Shown here one piece after another: positions 18,401 through 25,817 of a stretch of DNA of 64,000 nt. Source of the DNA: UBA4660 sp034408895 (GTDB lineage Bacteria > Bacteroidota > Bacteroidia > Flavobacteriales_D > Sanyastnellaceae). Position 1 is the first letter of the stretch. Each line of letters opens with the position of its first letter. The position numbers were made by a program, and so were the translations under genes. The notes under the pieces were generated by a model. The model saw only the letters and a program-made list of their open reading frames with translations, ran no database searches and was not told the origin of the DNA. The stretch is taken from NCBI GenBank assembly GCA_034408895.1, contig JAWXCI010000010.1, forward strand, positions 14,975-78,974, read 5' to 3'.

Positions 18401-20476
18401 ATCAATCCAACTCCGGTTGCTGATTTTGAAATGAGCGAAACGTCATTGTGCGAACCAGCTCCCATCATTTTTTCCAACACTTCTATTTATGCAGATTCCT
18501 ACAACTGGAATTATGGTGACGGACAAACTTCTGCAAACAGCGATTCAATTCATGTGCATGTGTTCCAGGACCCGATGGATGATTTGATGGATTACAACAT
18601 CGTGCTCGTTGCATCAACAAATGAGGGATGCACATCGTCAACCACTGCCATCTTCTCGTTGTACCCGCAAGTGATTGCAGCATTTGCAGTGGACACGATA
18701 GGATGTTCACCTCATGCTGCCATGTTCATGAACCAAAGTATTGATGCGAATTCTTATGAGTGGAGTTTTGGTGACGGACAATTTTCAGCAGCAAACAATC
18801 CTGTGAACATTTACACCACCAACAGCACCAGCGATACAACATACACTGCCGAACTTGTTGCCGAAAACCAATTCGGCTGCACTGATACTGCCGATGCGAA
18901 CATTCATGTATTGCACACTCCCCTTGCTGTAGCACAGATTGACAACCTCTTTGATTGTTACCCGATGACGGCAGTGCTTGCTAACTATTCTATAGGGGCG
19001 GACTATTTCCAATGGGTTTATGGAACCGGTGACGTGAGCAGCAACAGCAATACGTTGCATGAATACACGTACTTCAATTTCTCACCCAGCCTTATCACTT
19101 ACAACATCACCCTAAATGTGTACACCAATAACGGATGCACAAGTTCAGACCAACTCACCGTAGATGTCTATCCTGATTTGAATGCCGACTTCGAAGTTGA
19201 TAATGAAGGCTGCACTCCACTTACCCTCACACTCGACAACAACAGCGATGGTGCATTCAGTTACCTCTGGAATTTCGGTGACGGTGATTTTTCAAATGAG
19301 TATGAACCCACACACACATTCTTCAACTGGGGAATCAGCGACACGACTTATACCATCACACTTATCATCCAGAATGCTTTTGGATGTACCGACACTGCCG
19401 ATGCAAGCATCACCGTATTCCCAGTTCCCAATGCACAATTCACTGCATCACCCTTCGTGCAAACGTGGCCTGCCGCAACCATTACCATAGACAACATGAC
19501 AACAGGCGGAACACTCACTTACGATTGGGACATGGATGATGGAACGGATTTGTTCGTGGAAGAACCGGGTGATTACACTTACGCAACATGGGGCGAATAC
19601 AACATCGAATTATTCGTGAGTAACGGCTCGTGCAACGACAGCTACATGCAGACCGTTGAAATTCTTGCTCCCGCACCTGTTGCAAACTTTGAAGGCCCTG
19701 CACAAGGTTGTGGCCCCCTTAATGTGCAATTCAACAATCTTTCGGAATACGCAGTCAGTTCGTTCTGGCAATTTGGTGATGGAGGAACTGCAAATTCAAC
19801 AAATCCCGTTTACACTTATTGGCAGCCCGGCACCTACACAGTCTCACTCACTGTTTATGGTTACGATGGCACCTCCGACCAGATGGTTCAACAAAACATC
19901 ATCGAAGTTTATCCGTCAGCCATTGCAGCATTCACTGTCACTCCATCAGAAGTAAATGTTCCGGGGCAACCTGTTTATTATTTGAATCTTTCGCAACAAG
20001 CTGATATTTATGAATGGCAGTTTGGTGATGGCGGCACCAGCACAGTCGAGAACCCGATATACCTATACCAGGATGCCGGCACCTACACCGTGACCCTCAT
20101 CGCGAATAACGAATACAACTGTCCCGATACTATGGTAATTGCAGATGCAGTTCATGCCATTGCTGTTGGCCAGCTTGATTTCCCCAATGCGTTTACACCC
20201 AACCAGCAAGATGCAAGCGGTGGTTCTTATGATGCCATGGGTTACGATAACGATGTGTTTTTCCCGCTACATAAAGGTGTGACAGAATTTGAGATGTTCA
20301 TCTTCAACAAATGGGGCGAACTGCTGTTTGAAACAAAAGATATCTGGCGCGGATGGGATGGATACTACCGCAGTGAATTATGTAAACAGGATGTGTATGT
20401 GTGGAAAGCACGTGCACGTTTTGTTGACGGACAGGAAGTAGTGAAATCAGGAGACGTGACATTGCTTGTGAGATAA
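15428..20476 (+). CDS. giant PKD-repeat surface protein with T9SS type B (gliding-motility) C-terminal domain
   Basis: Secreted protein of 1,682 residues: a signal peptide (cleavage near VVSAQ), then about 17-18 tandem PKD-type Ig modules, each with a (W/Y)x(F/Y/M)GDG-like core (for example YTWNFGDG, YLWDFGDG, YEWQFGDG). Most also carry a paired Cys near (D)GC(A/S)P and FGC(V/T)DT. The C-terminus (FPNAFTPN, then FNKWGELLFE, WDGYYRS, VYVWKARARF) is the CHU_C/gliding-motility-associated type B sorting domain that directs export by the type IX system. PKD arrays serve as adhesive stalks or SprB-like filaments. The next gene, porP/sprF-like, 15 bp downstream, is the usual partner needed for type B cargo. 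A hairpin abuts the start codon. A short CA-dinucleotide tract (18040-18054) lies within one module. Confidence 0.93.
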   Translation: MILKGNIRLRAIVQSIAVLFLTHVVSAQCPEVYDFYGTVTDEPYWYSCSGNDYTLNVQTPDSWGAYTIDWGDGTPDDSGASWTYPDFIQHAYVSAVDTFVVVITETATGCMVTGVLVMEEATSASIQIPVGGLTQSCAPQVMEFINSATNVSETTIFTWDFGDGSPQLVFDYTNWQQTIAHLYDVGTVDCETEVTLWAANYCNTVQGGPSQATFNPIRIWDLDDPSISASATLLCYPDTVVTFMNTTELNCYFQGNIYQRYEYWNFGDYWNLGYDSIVDWTPWPPTFPHTIAFPGIGTYSIEMADSNFCGIAPTSITIQIVPPPIAQIDISDDTVCVGTPVTFYQQSTGGMNVYKWNFGNGMGWIPTGGGNITFVYGTPGTYTVQAMVGVTGASNSCSDTTSVQVVVLPNPVVSIIPDQTMGCDNLDVNFTQVASDAVQWNWTFDVSPGSYSGNSPPTISYDSPGTYNVTLAVLGQNGCPGSDTEVIQLYQSPVADFAMNNLCEGDSAQFIDESAGSVNDPIITWNWDFDDGEFSSNQSPMHLYNATGTFDVTLEVTTVHCNDEVTLSMSVDEAPAPQIGQDVLNGCGPVTVQFSNTTTNAISYTWNFGDGQNSTAAEPLHTYFNPTTQDTTYVITMTADNEYGCGGTDTLFVTVFPSAQAGFNDNSTPPGCSPFEANFFNTSTGASSYLWDMGDGTTTTTENPVYTFNNTSGFIDTYDVTLYAYASNGCNDTVMHIITVFPLADLDFTIWPDSGCAPLTVTMPYISGALEYLWDFGDGTTSTFAIPTHQYQNATYDPILYTVTLVATSPFGCVDTASSSVLVNPSPLAQFNADVTAGCAPLTVTFQNLSIQSDYFEWNYGDGTTSTTSSVTHTHTYYNTTNSVQNFQVMLTAHSDDGCSHQFVIPVQAYPEVVASVNEPSPQCAPASVYFDNTSVNGSGYLWDFGNGLQSTEENPTGYFVNNTADPIIFNVQLQTTSSFGCVDEISFPVVINPTPVADFEMSETSLCEPAPIIFSNTSIYADSYNWNYGDGQTSANSDSIHVHVFQDPMDDLMDYNIVLVASTNEGCTSSTTAIFSLYPQVIAAFAVDTIGCSPHAAMFMNQSIDANSYEWSFGDGQFSAANNPVNIYTTNSTSDTTYTAELVAENQFGCTDTADANIHVLHTPLAVAQIDNLFDCYPMTAVLANYSIGADYFQWVYGTGDVSSNSNTLHEYTYFNFSPSLITYNITLNVYTNNGCTSSDQLTVDVYPDLNADFEVDNEGCTPLTLTLDNNSDGAFSYLWNFGDGDFSNEYEPTHTFFNWGISDTTYTITLIIQNAFGCTDTADASITVFPVPNAQFTASPFVQTWPAATITIDNMTTGGTLTYDWDMDDGTDLFVEEPGDYTYATWGEYNIELFVSNGSCNDSYMQTVEILAPAPVANFEGPAQGCGPLNVQFNNLSEYAVSSFWQFGDGGTANSTNPVYTYWQPGTYTVSLTVYGYDGTSDQMVQQNIIEVYPSAIAAFTVTPSEVNVPGQPVYYLNLSQQADIYEWQFGDGGTSTVENPIYLYQDAGTYTVTLIANNEYNCPDTMVIADAVHAIAVGQLDFPNAFTPNQQDASGGSYDAMGYDNDVFFPLHKGVTEFEMFIFNKWGELLFETKDIWRGWDGYYRSELCKQDVYVWKARARFVDGQEVVKSGDVTLLVR

Positions 20477-20491
20477 ACCTAACGCACACCC

Positions 20492-21490
20492 ATGAAAAAA
20501 CTTTACACCGTAATTCTCTTAGTGTTTGGTGAATTGGTGACACTGGCGCAAGACCAGCAGTTCACGCAGTTCTATTCATTACCCACTTACACCAATCCTG
20601 CCTTTGCAGGAGCAAGTGTGCAAAGCCGCCTGGGCATGCAATACCGCAAGCAGTGGGCTGCTATTCCCGGTGGGTTCAATGCGGCCAACGTGGCTTACGA
20701 CCAATACTTCCCGCTGATAAAAAGTGGTATCGGATTTTTGGTGAGTCATGATGATGCTGGCAGTGGTTCGCTGCGTTCCACCTCCGTTAATTTCCAATAT
20801 GCTTATGAAGCGCGCATCCAGCGCAACTGGTTTTTCCGTCCGGGATTGCAGTTTGGTTATGTGAGCAAAACCATTGACTTTGACAAACTGACTTTTTACG
20901 ACCAGATGATTCGCGAGGGTGATGAGCCAACTCTTGAAGTACCCACCATTGGTCCTGTAAACTATTTTGATTTTGGCGGAGGCCTGCTCACCTATGGCCC
21001 GAAATTCTGGCTGGGCGTTTCTGCTTATCACGCCAACACTCCCAATGAATCGCTCTATCTCACCAATGAAACTCATCTTGCTCGAAAAGTTTCGGTTCAC
21101 GGAGGATTGCGTTTGCGTATCAAAGGAAATTCGTTGACCACGCTGGACCACTACCTCGTTCTTGCCAGCAATTACCAGATGCAGGCCGACTTTGATGTAA
21201 TGGATTTCGGGATGTATTATGAATTCACACCTGTTGTATTGGGTGTATGGTATCGAGGCCTGCCTATGAAGAACAATGGTTATGGCTACCCCAACCACGA
21301 TGCAGTGAGTATGCTGCTGGGTGTGCAGGCATCGAAATACAAATTCGGTTATAGCTATGACATCACCGTTTCAAAACTCGGAATCGGGAGCAGTGCCGGT
21401 TCGCATGAAATTTCTGTGGTCTATTCCTGGTCGAACAAACACAACGAGCGAAGCAAGAAGGTGAGGATTATGCCTTGTGTGGAGTTTTAG
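20492..21490 (+). CDS. PorP/SprF family type IX secretion membrane protein
   Basis: Outer-membrane beta-barrel protein of 332 residues. A signal peptide (MKKLYTVILLVF, cleavage after TLAQ) precedes the family hallmark DQQFTQFYSLPTYTNPAFAGA. Then come RLGMQYRKQWAAIPG and SHDDAGSGSLRSTSVN, the conserved strands of PorP/SprF proteins. In Flavobacterium, SprF is specifically required to export the adhesin SprB. The adjacent PKD gene 15 bp upstream suggests the same cargo-and-partner arrangement. The last 59 bp of the gene (21431-21489) are duplicated at 22132-22190, beyond the toxin-antitoxin pair. This copy has the coding sequence, and its reading frame is intact. Confidence 0.93.
   Translation: MKKLYTVILLVFGELVTLAQDQQFTQFYSLPTYTNPAFAGASVQSRLGMQYRKQWAAIPGGFNAANVAYDQYFPLIKSGIGFLVSHDDAGSGSLRSTSVNFQYAYEARIQRNWFFRPGLQFGYVSKTIDFDKLTFYDQMIREGDEPTLEVPTIGPVNYFDFGGGLLTYGPKFWLGVSAYHANTPNESLYLTNETHLARKVSVHGGLRLRIKGNSLTTLDHYLVLASNYQMQADFDVMDFGMYYEFTPVVLGVWYRGLPMKNNGYGYPNHDAVSMLLGVQASKYKFGYSYDITVSKLGIGSSAGSHEISVVYSWSNKHNERSKKVRIMPCVEF
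21431..21489 (+). repeat. direct repeat copy 1 (porP 3' end)
   Basis: These 59 bases encode the porP C-terminus (SNKHNERSKKVRIMPCVEF) and recur at 22132-22190 with one mismatch (C at 21445, G at 22146). A 26-base part recurs at 22369-22394. The first two copies flank the toxin-antitoxin pair. Confidence 0.95.
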
Positions 21491-21522
21491 TTCATCCCTG
21501 CATTTATTGAAGACAGTGCAAT

Positions 21523-21861
21523 CTATTTTCTCAGTTGTTCCACAACTATAAGCAGTAGTTTTAATGTGCTCTCCGGCAATGATTCCATCTCCGACTTATC
21601 GTACATAGCTAAAAGGAAAATTTCATCAGGTGTCACTTTCACGCATGTGATAACTCTGGCACCATCAGACTTGCCTTTCCCTTTTGACCGGATTGCCATT
21701 CGAACTTTGTAGCAATCCTTTCCAATAGCATCTCCCTCCCGGGGAGAATCTTTTAAAGTAACAAGTAGCTTGGAGAAATCCTCTTTCAGCGAAGTGTACT
21801 TCTTCGCGAGTCGCTTGAGGCTGCGTTCAAATGCTGGAGTGGAAACTACCTTAAAGCTCAT
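21523..21861 (-). CDS. RelE/HigB-type toxin of a type II toxin-antitoxin pair
   Basis: A 112-residue basic protein with the RelE/ParE-superfamily layout. The N-terminal helices read FKVVSTPAFERSLKRLAKKYTSLKEDFSKLL, followed by a beta-rich core (CYKVRMAIRSKGKGKSDGARVITCVKV), then EIFLLAMYDKSE and a C-terminal helix. Such toxins act as ribosome-dependent or free mRNA endoribonucleases; catalytic residues vary, and none is assigned here. It overlaps the upstream antitoxin gene by 11 bp, the normal order for many such pairs. The module lies between two copies of the porP 3' end, which points to acquisition or rearrangement. Confidence 0.8.
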   Translation of the reverse strand: MSFKVVSTPAFERSLKRLAKKYTSLKEDFSKLLVTLKDSPREGDAIGKDCYKVRMAIRSKGKGKSDGARVITCVKVTPDEIFLLAMYDKSEMESLPESTLKLLLIVVEQLRK

Positions 21862-22063
21862 TGAGCAAGTCTTCTGCTGATTTCAGTTTCACTTTGCCTT
21901 GCCTATGTAAGTCAACAGCGTTGAGGGAATCCGTCAAATCACGGATAAGTGGTTGGTTCATTTTTATTTCGCTTACCACTTTTACAAAATCGAGATGAGA
22001 CATCAGGTCAAGAAACAGCTTTTTCTTCTTCTCGTCTTTCAGGGTTAGAATGTATCCGCTCAT
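21851..22063 (-). CDS. antitoxin of the type II pair
   Basis: A 70-residue acidic/basic mixed protein (MSGYILTLKDEKKKKLFLDLMSHLDFVKVV, ending SAEDLLNEL). It is recognised mainly by size, position and the 11-bp overlap with the RelE-like toxin. The helical C-terminus would be the toxin-wrapping part. The start is set at ATG 22063. A TTG at 22081 is in frame, but it coincides with the last bases of a TAnnTTTG promoter element and so is unlikely to be translated. No helix-turn-helix is obvious. Confidence 0.7.
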   Translation of the reverse strand: MSGYILTLKDEKKKKLFLDLMSHLDFVKVVSEIKMNQPLIRDLTDSLNAVDLHRQGKVKLKSAEDLLNEL

Positions 22064-22078
22064 AGTTTTAAATTTTTT

Positions 22079-22086
22079 CAAATGTA
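22079..22086 (-). promoter_or_regulatory. candidate -7 element of the toxin-antitoxin promoter
   Basis: TACATTTG on the minus strand matches the Bacteroidota -7 consensus TAnnTTTG, 15 bases before the antitoxin ATG. A TTG that could serve as -33 lies 23 bases further upstream, slightly farther than usual. Transcription from here would give a very short leader. Confidence 0.45.
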
Positions 22087-22131
22087 AATCTTCGTTCTGT
22101 GATGTGATGCAATTGTTGGATGTGCTTTGGG

Positions 22132-22190
22132 TCGAACAAACACAAGGAGCGAAGCAAGAAGGTGAGGATTATGCCTTGTGTGGAGTTTTA
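22132..22190 (+). repeat. direct repeat copy 2 of the porP 3' end
   Basis: 58 of 59 bases are identical to 21431-21489, without the rest of porP. It ends in TTTTAA where porP ends in TTTTAG. It marks the far border of the toxin-antitoxin segment and the near border of the surface-repeat relic. Confidence 0.95.
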
Positions 22191-22192
22191 AC

Positions 22193-22342
22193 GCTATCAT
22201 CAGAACCAGCATCCGCATTGTAGTTGCAGGCAAGGACATCCGCACAACTGGGATAAACCCATGCATTGACCGAACACATCGCAAGCGGATCGTAGTTACA
22301 CGCACCTTCATTTGTGCATCCGTAAATAGAAGATCCACTGAG
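22193..22342 (-). pseudogene. relic of a CNYDP-type repeat surface protein
   Basis: The minus strand encodes about 50 residues containing GCTNEGACNYDPLAM, then YPSCADVLACNYNADAG. This is the GCTdptACNYdp(s/t)A module repeated in many secreted Bacteroidota proteins. Two consecutive modules are visible, with their cysteines. There is no start codon or signal peptide, and the frame is closed by stops at about 22171 and 22406. It is best read as a fragment of a larger extracellular protein left by deletion or recombination. Confidence 0.75.
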
Positions 22343-22368
22343 TTTTAAAAAGAAAATATCTTCATGTT

Positions 22369-22394
22369 CAAGAAGGTGAGGATTATGCCTTGTG
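22369..22394 (+). repeat. partial direct repeat copy 3 of the porP 3' end
   Basis: 26 bases are identical to part of the porP tail (CAAGAAGGTGAGGATTATGC and the following six). After that the match is interrupted by a four-base deletion. It borders the surface-repeat relic on its other side. The 170 bases from here to the next gene show no further recognisable feature. Confidence 0.9.
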
Positions 22395-22621
22395 AGTTTG
22401 AGTCTCTACTAGCGCGGCACCGCCTTTTAGTGTGATGAGAAAATCACTTCTTCAATTTGCATTCGACAAATGAGAATCCTGTATGCGAATGATGGATGAA
22501 TTTTACTTGTTAGTCATTTAAAGTGCAACTACAATTCCCGAAATACGCAAACTGCCTCCTGTGGTAAATGTCAAGACCCAACACCAAACCCAATACCTTT
22601 GGGCCATTCAAATCTTTTGCA

Positions 22622-23782
22622 ATGCCCATCTACCATCAGCTTGGAAAAATTCCACACAAACGCCACACGGTTTTCCTGAAACCGGACGGAAAAAATCTTT
22701 ACTACGAACAACTTTTCGGCACGGAAGGTTTTCATGGCTTAAGCTCACTGCTCTATCATGTGCATCGTCCTACTATGATTAAAAACATCGGCACACCCAC
22801 CGATGTAGCACCGGAAGCGGCTGTGGCCAAAAACATTACTCCGCGCATGTTGCAGGGCATGAAGGTGAAACCGGCTGATGATTTTCTTGAAAGCCGGCAA
22901 GTGGTTATGTTCAACAACGACCTTAACATCACCCTTGCTGCACCGCGCTTTAGCATGAAAAATTATTTCTACAAAAATGCCGATGCGGACGAATTGATTT
23001 TTGTGCACGAGGGCAGTGGTAAACTAAGGACTCATCTGGGCCAACTAACGTTCGGCTATGGCGATTACCTCGTGATTCCGCGCGGCATCATTTACCAGAT
23101 TGAATTCAACGATGAAAACAACAGGCTCTTCATTGTGGAATCGTTTTCACCCATTGTTTCACCCAAAAGATACCGCAACAATTTCGGGCAATTGCTCGAA
23201 CACTCTCCTTTTTGCGAGCGTGACCTCCGCAGGCCGCTGGAACTGGAAACGCTTGATGAAAAGGGAGACTTCACTTTGAAAATCCGTAAAGAAAATGTGT
23301 TGCATGAATTGGTTTATGCCTCACATCCATTCGATGTGGTGGGTTGGGACGGGTATAATTATCCCTACGCATTTTCCATACACGACTTCGAGCCGATAAC
23401 CGGAAGAGTGCACCAACCACCACCGGTGCACCAAACATTTGAAGCGCACAATTTTGTGGTGTGTTCATTTTGCCCGCGCATGTATGACTACCATCCGCAA
23501 AGCATCCCCGCCCCTTACAACCATTCCAACATTGACAGCGATGAATTGATCTACTATGTGGACGGTGATTTTATGTCACGCAATCATGTAGAGCGCGGAT
23601 ATATTTCGCTGCATCCCGGTGGAATTCCGCATGGCCCCCATCCGGGTGCTTATGAACGCAGCATTGGCCAGAAGGAAACAAAAGAACTTGCGGTGATGGT
23701 GGATACGTTTCGTCCACTAAAACTTACCCAGGCTGCACTGGACATTGATGACGGCACTTACAAGCTTAGCTGGCTCGAGTAA
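22622..23782 (+). CDS. hmgA: homogentisate 1,2-dioxygenase
   Basis: Cupin-fold Fe(II) dioxygenase of tyrosine/phenylalanine catabolism that opens homogentisate to maleylacetoacetate. The N-terminus MPIYHQLGKIPHKRHTVF is the family's usual start in Bacteroidota and decides for ATG 22622 (386 residues). An upstream in-frame ATG at 22568 would add 18 atypical residues. The LIFVHEGSG and YGDYLVIPRGIIYQIEF strands form the first cupin. The C-terminal iron-site region contains HPGGIPHGPHPGAYE (about 337-351), with the catalytic His/Glu ligands. No other gene of the pathway is adjacent; the upstream neighbour is the scarred region. Confidence 0.9.
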   Translation: MPIYHQLGKIPHKRHTVFLKPDGKNLYYEQLFGTEGFHGLSSLLYHVHRPTMIKNIGTPTDVAPEAAVAKNITPRMLQGMKVKPADDFLESRQVVMFNNDLNITLAAPRFSMKNYFYKNADADELIFVHEGSGKLRTHLGQLTFGYGDYLVIPRGIIYQIEFNDENNRLFIVESFSPIVSPKRYRNNFGQLLEHSPFCERDLRRPLELETLDEKGDFTLKIRKENVLHELVYASHPFDVVGWDGYNYPYAFSIHDFEPITGRVHQPPPVHQTFEAHNFVVCSFCPRMYDYHPQSIPAPYNHSNIDSDELIYYVDGDFMSRNHVERGYISLHPGGIPHGPHPGAYERSIGQKETKELAVMVDTFRPLKLTQAALDIDDGTYKLSWLE

Positions 23783-23914
23783 TTTCCCAAAATTCTTTTG
23801 TGCCATGAATGCTGCAGCAAAACCAGTTGTTGAATGTTTTGGGCAACAAATGCATTTGTATTATTAGTTGGTTTTTTATGGATGCGATCTCTGATTATAA
23901 GATGTTAGTCTTGT

Positions 23915-24685
23915 TCAATTACTGAACATCCTAGTCATCTTCACAAACTCTTCCACGCTCAATTGCTCGGGTCGTTTGCTGAAAATTTCCCCTGACAAAT
24001 CCACTTTGCCATCGCTCAACGCCTTAAGCGAATTGCGCATGGTTTTTCTTCTCTGGTTGAAAGCGGTCTTCACCACTTTGAAAAAAACAACCTCATCGCA
24101 ATCGAGGTTTTCAGTTGCATTTCTTTTTAACCTTATCACGCCCGATTTCACTTTCGGTGGCGGAATAAATTCATGTTCATCCACTGTAAAGAGGTACTCC
24201 ACGTCATAGTACGCCTGAACAAATACGGACAGAATTCCAGTGTTGCGCGTTCCCGGTTTGCTTGCCATTCGCTGGGCTACTTCCCGCTGAAACATGCCAA
24301 CGAGTTCAGATACCTGGTTGCGGTGCTCAAGTGTTTTAAAAAGAATCTGCGATGAAATGTTGAAAGGAAAATTTCCAGTGATGGCAAACTTATCAGTGAA
24401 CAATTCATCCAGTGGAAGTTTCAAAAAATCGCGTTCGATAATTCTATCCTTCAGTTCTGGAAAATTTTCTTTCAGATAAGGCACCGACTCACGGTCCAAC
24501 TCAACTACAACGAGTGAAAAAGATTCTAATTCCAACAAGTGTCTCGTCAATGCGCCCATGCCAGGGCCAATTTCAAGAATTTGTTTATAGCCGCCATGAC
24601 CGGTGAGGCTTCCTGCTATTCGGGCACTTATTGCATCATTCTTCAGGAAGTGTTGGCCGAGGGATTTCTTAGGTCTTACCTTCAT
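23915..24685 (-). CDS. rsmA: 16S rRNA (adenine1518/1519-N6)-dimethyltransferase
   Basis: KsgA/RsmA, which dimethylates two adjacent adenines in the 3' hairpin of 16S rRNA during small-subunit maturation. It has 256 residues. The N-terminal KKSLGQHFLKN is diagnostic. The SAM-binding motif I is EIGPGMG (38-44), and the catalytic motif IV reads GNFPFNIS. The C-terminal domain contains FNQRRKTMRNSLK. It is the second gene of a unit with the DUF4286 gene, 59 bp downstream of it on the same strand. Confidence 0.96.
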   Translation of the reverse strand: MKVRPKKSLGQHFLKNDAISARIAGSLTGHGGYKQILEIGPGMGALTRHLLELESFSLVVVELDRESVPYLKENFPELKDRIIERDFLKLPLDELFTDKFAITGNFPFNISSQILFKTLEHRNQVSELVGMFQREVAQRMASKPGTRNTGILSVFVQAYYDVEYLFTVDEHEFIPPPKVKSGVIRLKRNATENLDCDEVVFFKVVKTAFNQRRKTMRNSLKALSDGKVDLSGEIFSKRPEQLSVEEFVKMTRMFSN

Positions 24686-24744
24686 GCAGTGGGTGATCCA
24701 TATTCTGACATTGCATTGCGGGGTGACTCCTGATTGGACATCAT

Positions 24745-25092
24745 TCAGTTTGGATAAACACCAGCAGTGGGTAATTGGTGTTCGTGAACTATCTCCAGCA
24801 CCGTGCGAAATGCGACAAACTTTCCATTGAACTTTTGTGTGTGCTCCTCTTGCAGACGGGGAGCATAATCGCGCTGATATTCTTCAAGATCGTTCATGCC
24901 GGCACAGAGGTATTGAATGGCATAACTCACTCCGCCATCTTCAAACGCATGGATGCGACAGATTTTATTCTCCAGAAAAAAACCTGTAGCCATTACAGCA
25001 GGAATGTGAACGTGCTTCATCCATTCCAGCCATTGGGATTCAATATCCGCATCTACATTAACGGTAACGTTGTATAAAACGCGATTGTTCAC
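24745..25092 (-). CDS. DUF4286 family protein
   Basis: A small cytosolic ferredoxin-like-fold protein (115 residues) of the DUF4286 family, with unknown function. The core VLYNVTVNVDADIESQWLEWMKHVHIPAVMATGFF is highly typical. Family members begin just before this segment, so the start is set at the GTG at 25092 and not at an upstream ATG (25188), whose extra 32 residues derive from a repeat-like region. In many Bacteroidota the gene lies beside rsmA, as here. Confidence 0.85.
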   Translation of the reverse strand: MNNRVLYNVTVNVDADIESQWLEWMKHVHIPAVMATGFFLENKICRIHAFEDGGVSYAIQYLCAGMNDLEEYQRDYAPRLQEEHTQKFNGKFVAFRTVLEIVHEHQLPTAGVYPN

Positions 25093-25145
25093 TGCGCAAA
25101 GAAACGGGATTTGTAAAAAATCAAAAGGCAACGGCCTGAAATAGT

Positions 25146-25222
25146 TTGGAGTTGGCAGGTGGCAGTCGGCAGTCGCCACGCGTGGCATTGAGCAAGCAGC
25201 CTGGGTGGGTCGGCAGCAGGAG
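25146..25222. repeat. GGCAGT-rich degenerate repeat
   Basis: The stretch TTGGCAGGTGGCAGTCGGCAGTCGCC and a second GGTCGGCAGCAGG repeat a GGCAGT unit. Comparable TTGGCAGTCGGCAGT tracts are common between genes in this phylum. No coding capacity is apparent. Confidence 0.5.
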
Positions 25223-25234
25223 AATAATCAGTGA

Positions 25235-25248
25235 TTGATAATCATCGA
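25235..25248. promoter_or_regulatory. FNR-type box before the cytochrome b/c genes
   Basis: TTGATAATCATCGA matches the classical FNR consensus TTGAT-N4-ATCAA at nine of ten half-site positions. It lies 117 bp before the cytochrome-b-like start and 143 bp from the divergent DUF4286 start. It fits the other TGAY-N4-RTCA repeats in the window. Confidence 0.55.
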
Positions 25249-25364
25249 ATCATTTATCACCGCTCCCAAAAATGGACATTGCCACATTATCACATCGGTC
25301 TTCGGTCCCCCGTATCCCCACTCTCACTTCCCCTAGCTTTGACCGCAATCAAAATTCTGCATGC

Positions 25365-25817
25365 ATGTTTACCGTACTCAATGACATTCACTCTGCCCTG
25401 CGATGGATCATCGTGCTGCTTATCATCATTGTACTTTTCAAAAGCCTGACAGGGATGTACAATAAAGCGTATAACCAGAACGACAGAAGATTTGCTTTGT
25501 TTGCGATGGTGGGATTGCATTTGCAATTGATAATAGGCCTGATACTCTACTTCATCAGCCCCGCAGTGAATGCCGCACTGGCTGACACTGACCTGATGAA
25601 AAACGCAACATCAAGATTCTGGGGAGTAGAGCATATTGCCGGAATGCTTATCGGCATCACCGTCATCACTATGGGATATATGCGGGCAAAAAATCGCGGC
25701 TCCGACTGGGCACGTCATCGCACCATATTCTTTCATTACCTCATCGGTTTCATTTTAATTCTAGCAACAATACCATGGCCCTTCAGAGCAAATGGCATAG
25801 GCAGGGACTGGTTCTAA
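25365..25817 (+). CDS. cytochrome-b-like four-helix membrane protein
   Basis: Integral membrane protein of 150 residues with four hydrophobic helices, of the short 'cytochrome B' type annotated in Bacteroidota. Histidines sit in the helices: HSALRWIIVLL near the N-terminus, GLHLQLIIGLILYF, VEHIAGMLIGITVI and FFHYLIGFILIL. This pattern could ligate haem b. The start is the ATG at 25365 (MFTVLNDIHSALRW); an upstream frame to 25272 is not protein-like. Its 3' end overlaps the cytochrome c gene by 43 bp, suggesting coupled synthesis of an electron-transfer pair. An FNR-type box lies upstream. Confidence 0.75.
   Translation: MFTVLNDIHSALRWIIVLLIIIVLFKSLTGMYNKAYNQNDRRFALFAMVGLHLQLIIGLILYFISPAVNAALADTDLMKNATSRFWGVEHIAGMLIGITVITMGYMRAKNRGSDWARHRTIFFHYLIGFILILATIPWPFRANGIGRDWF

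Noticed and set aside
20579..21298. A 239-codon antisense frame over the porP gene
   Set aside because: Shadow of the strongly supported PorP/SprF frame, with no protein-like motifs.
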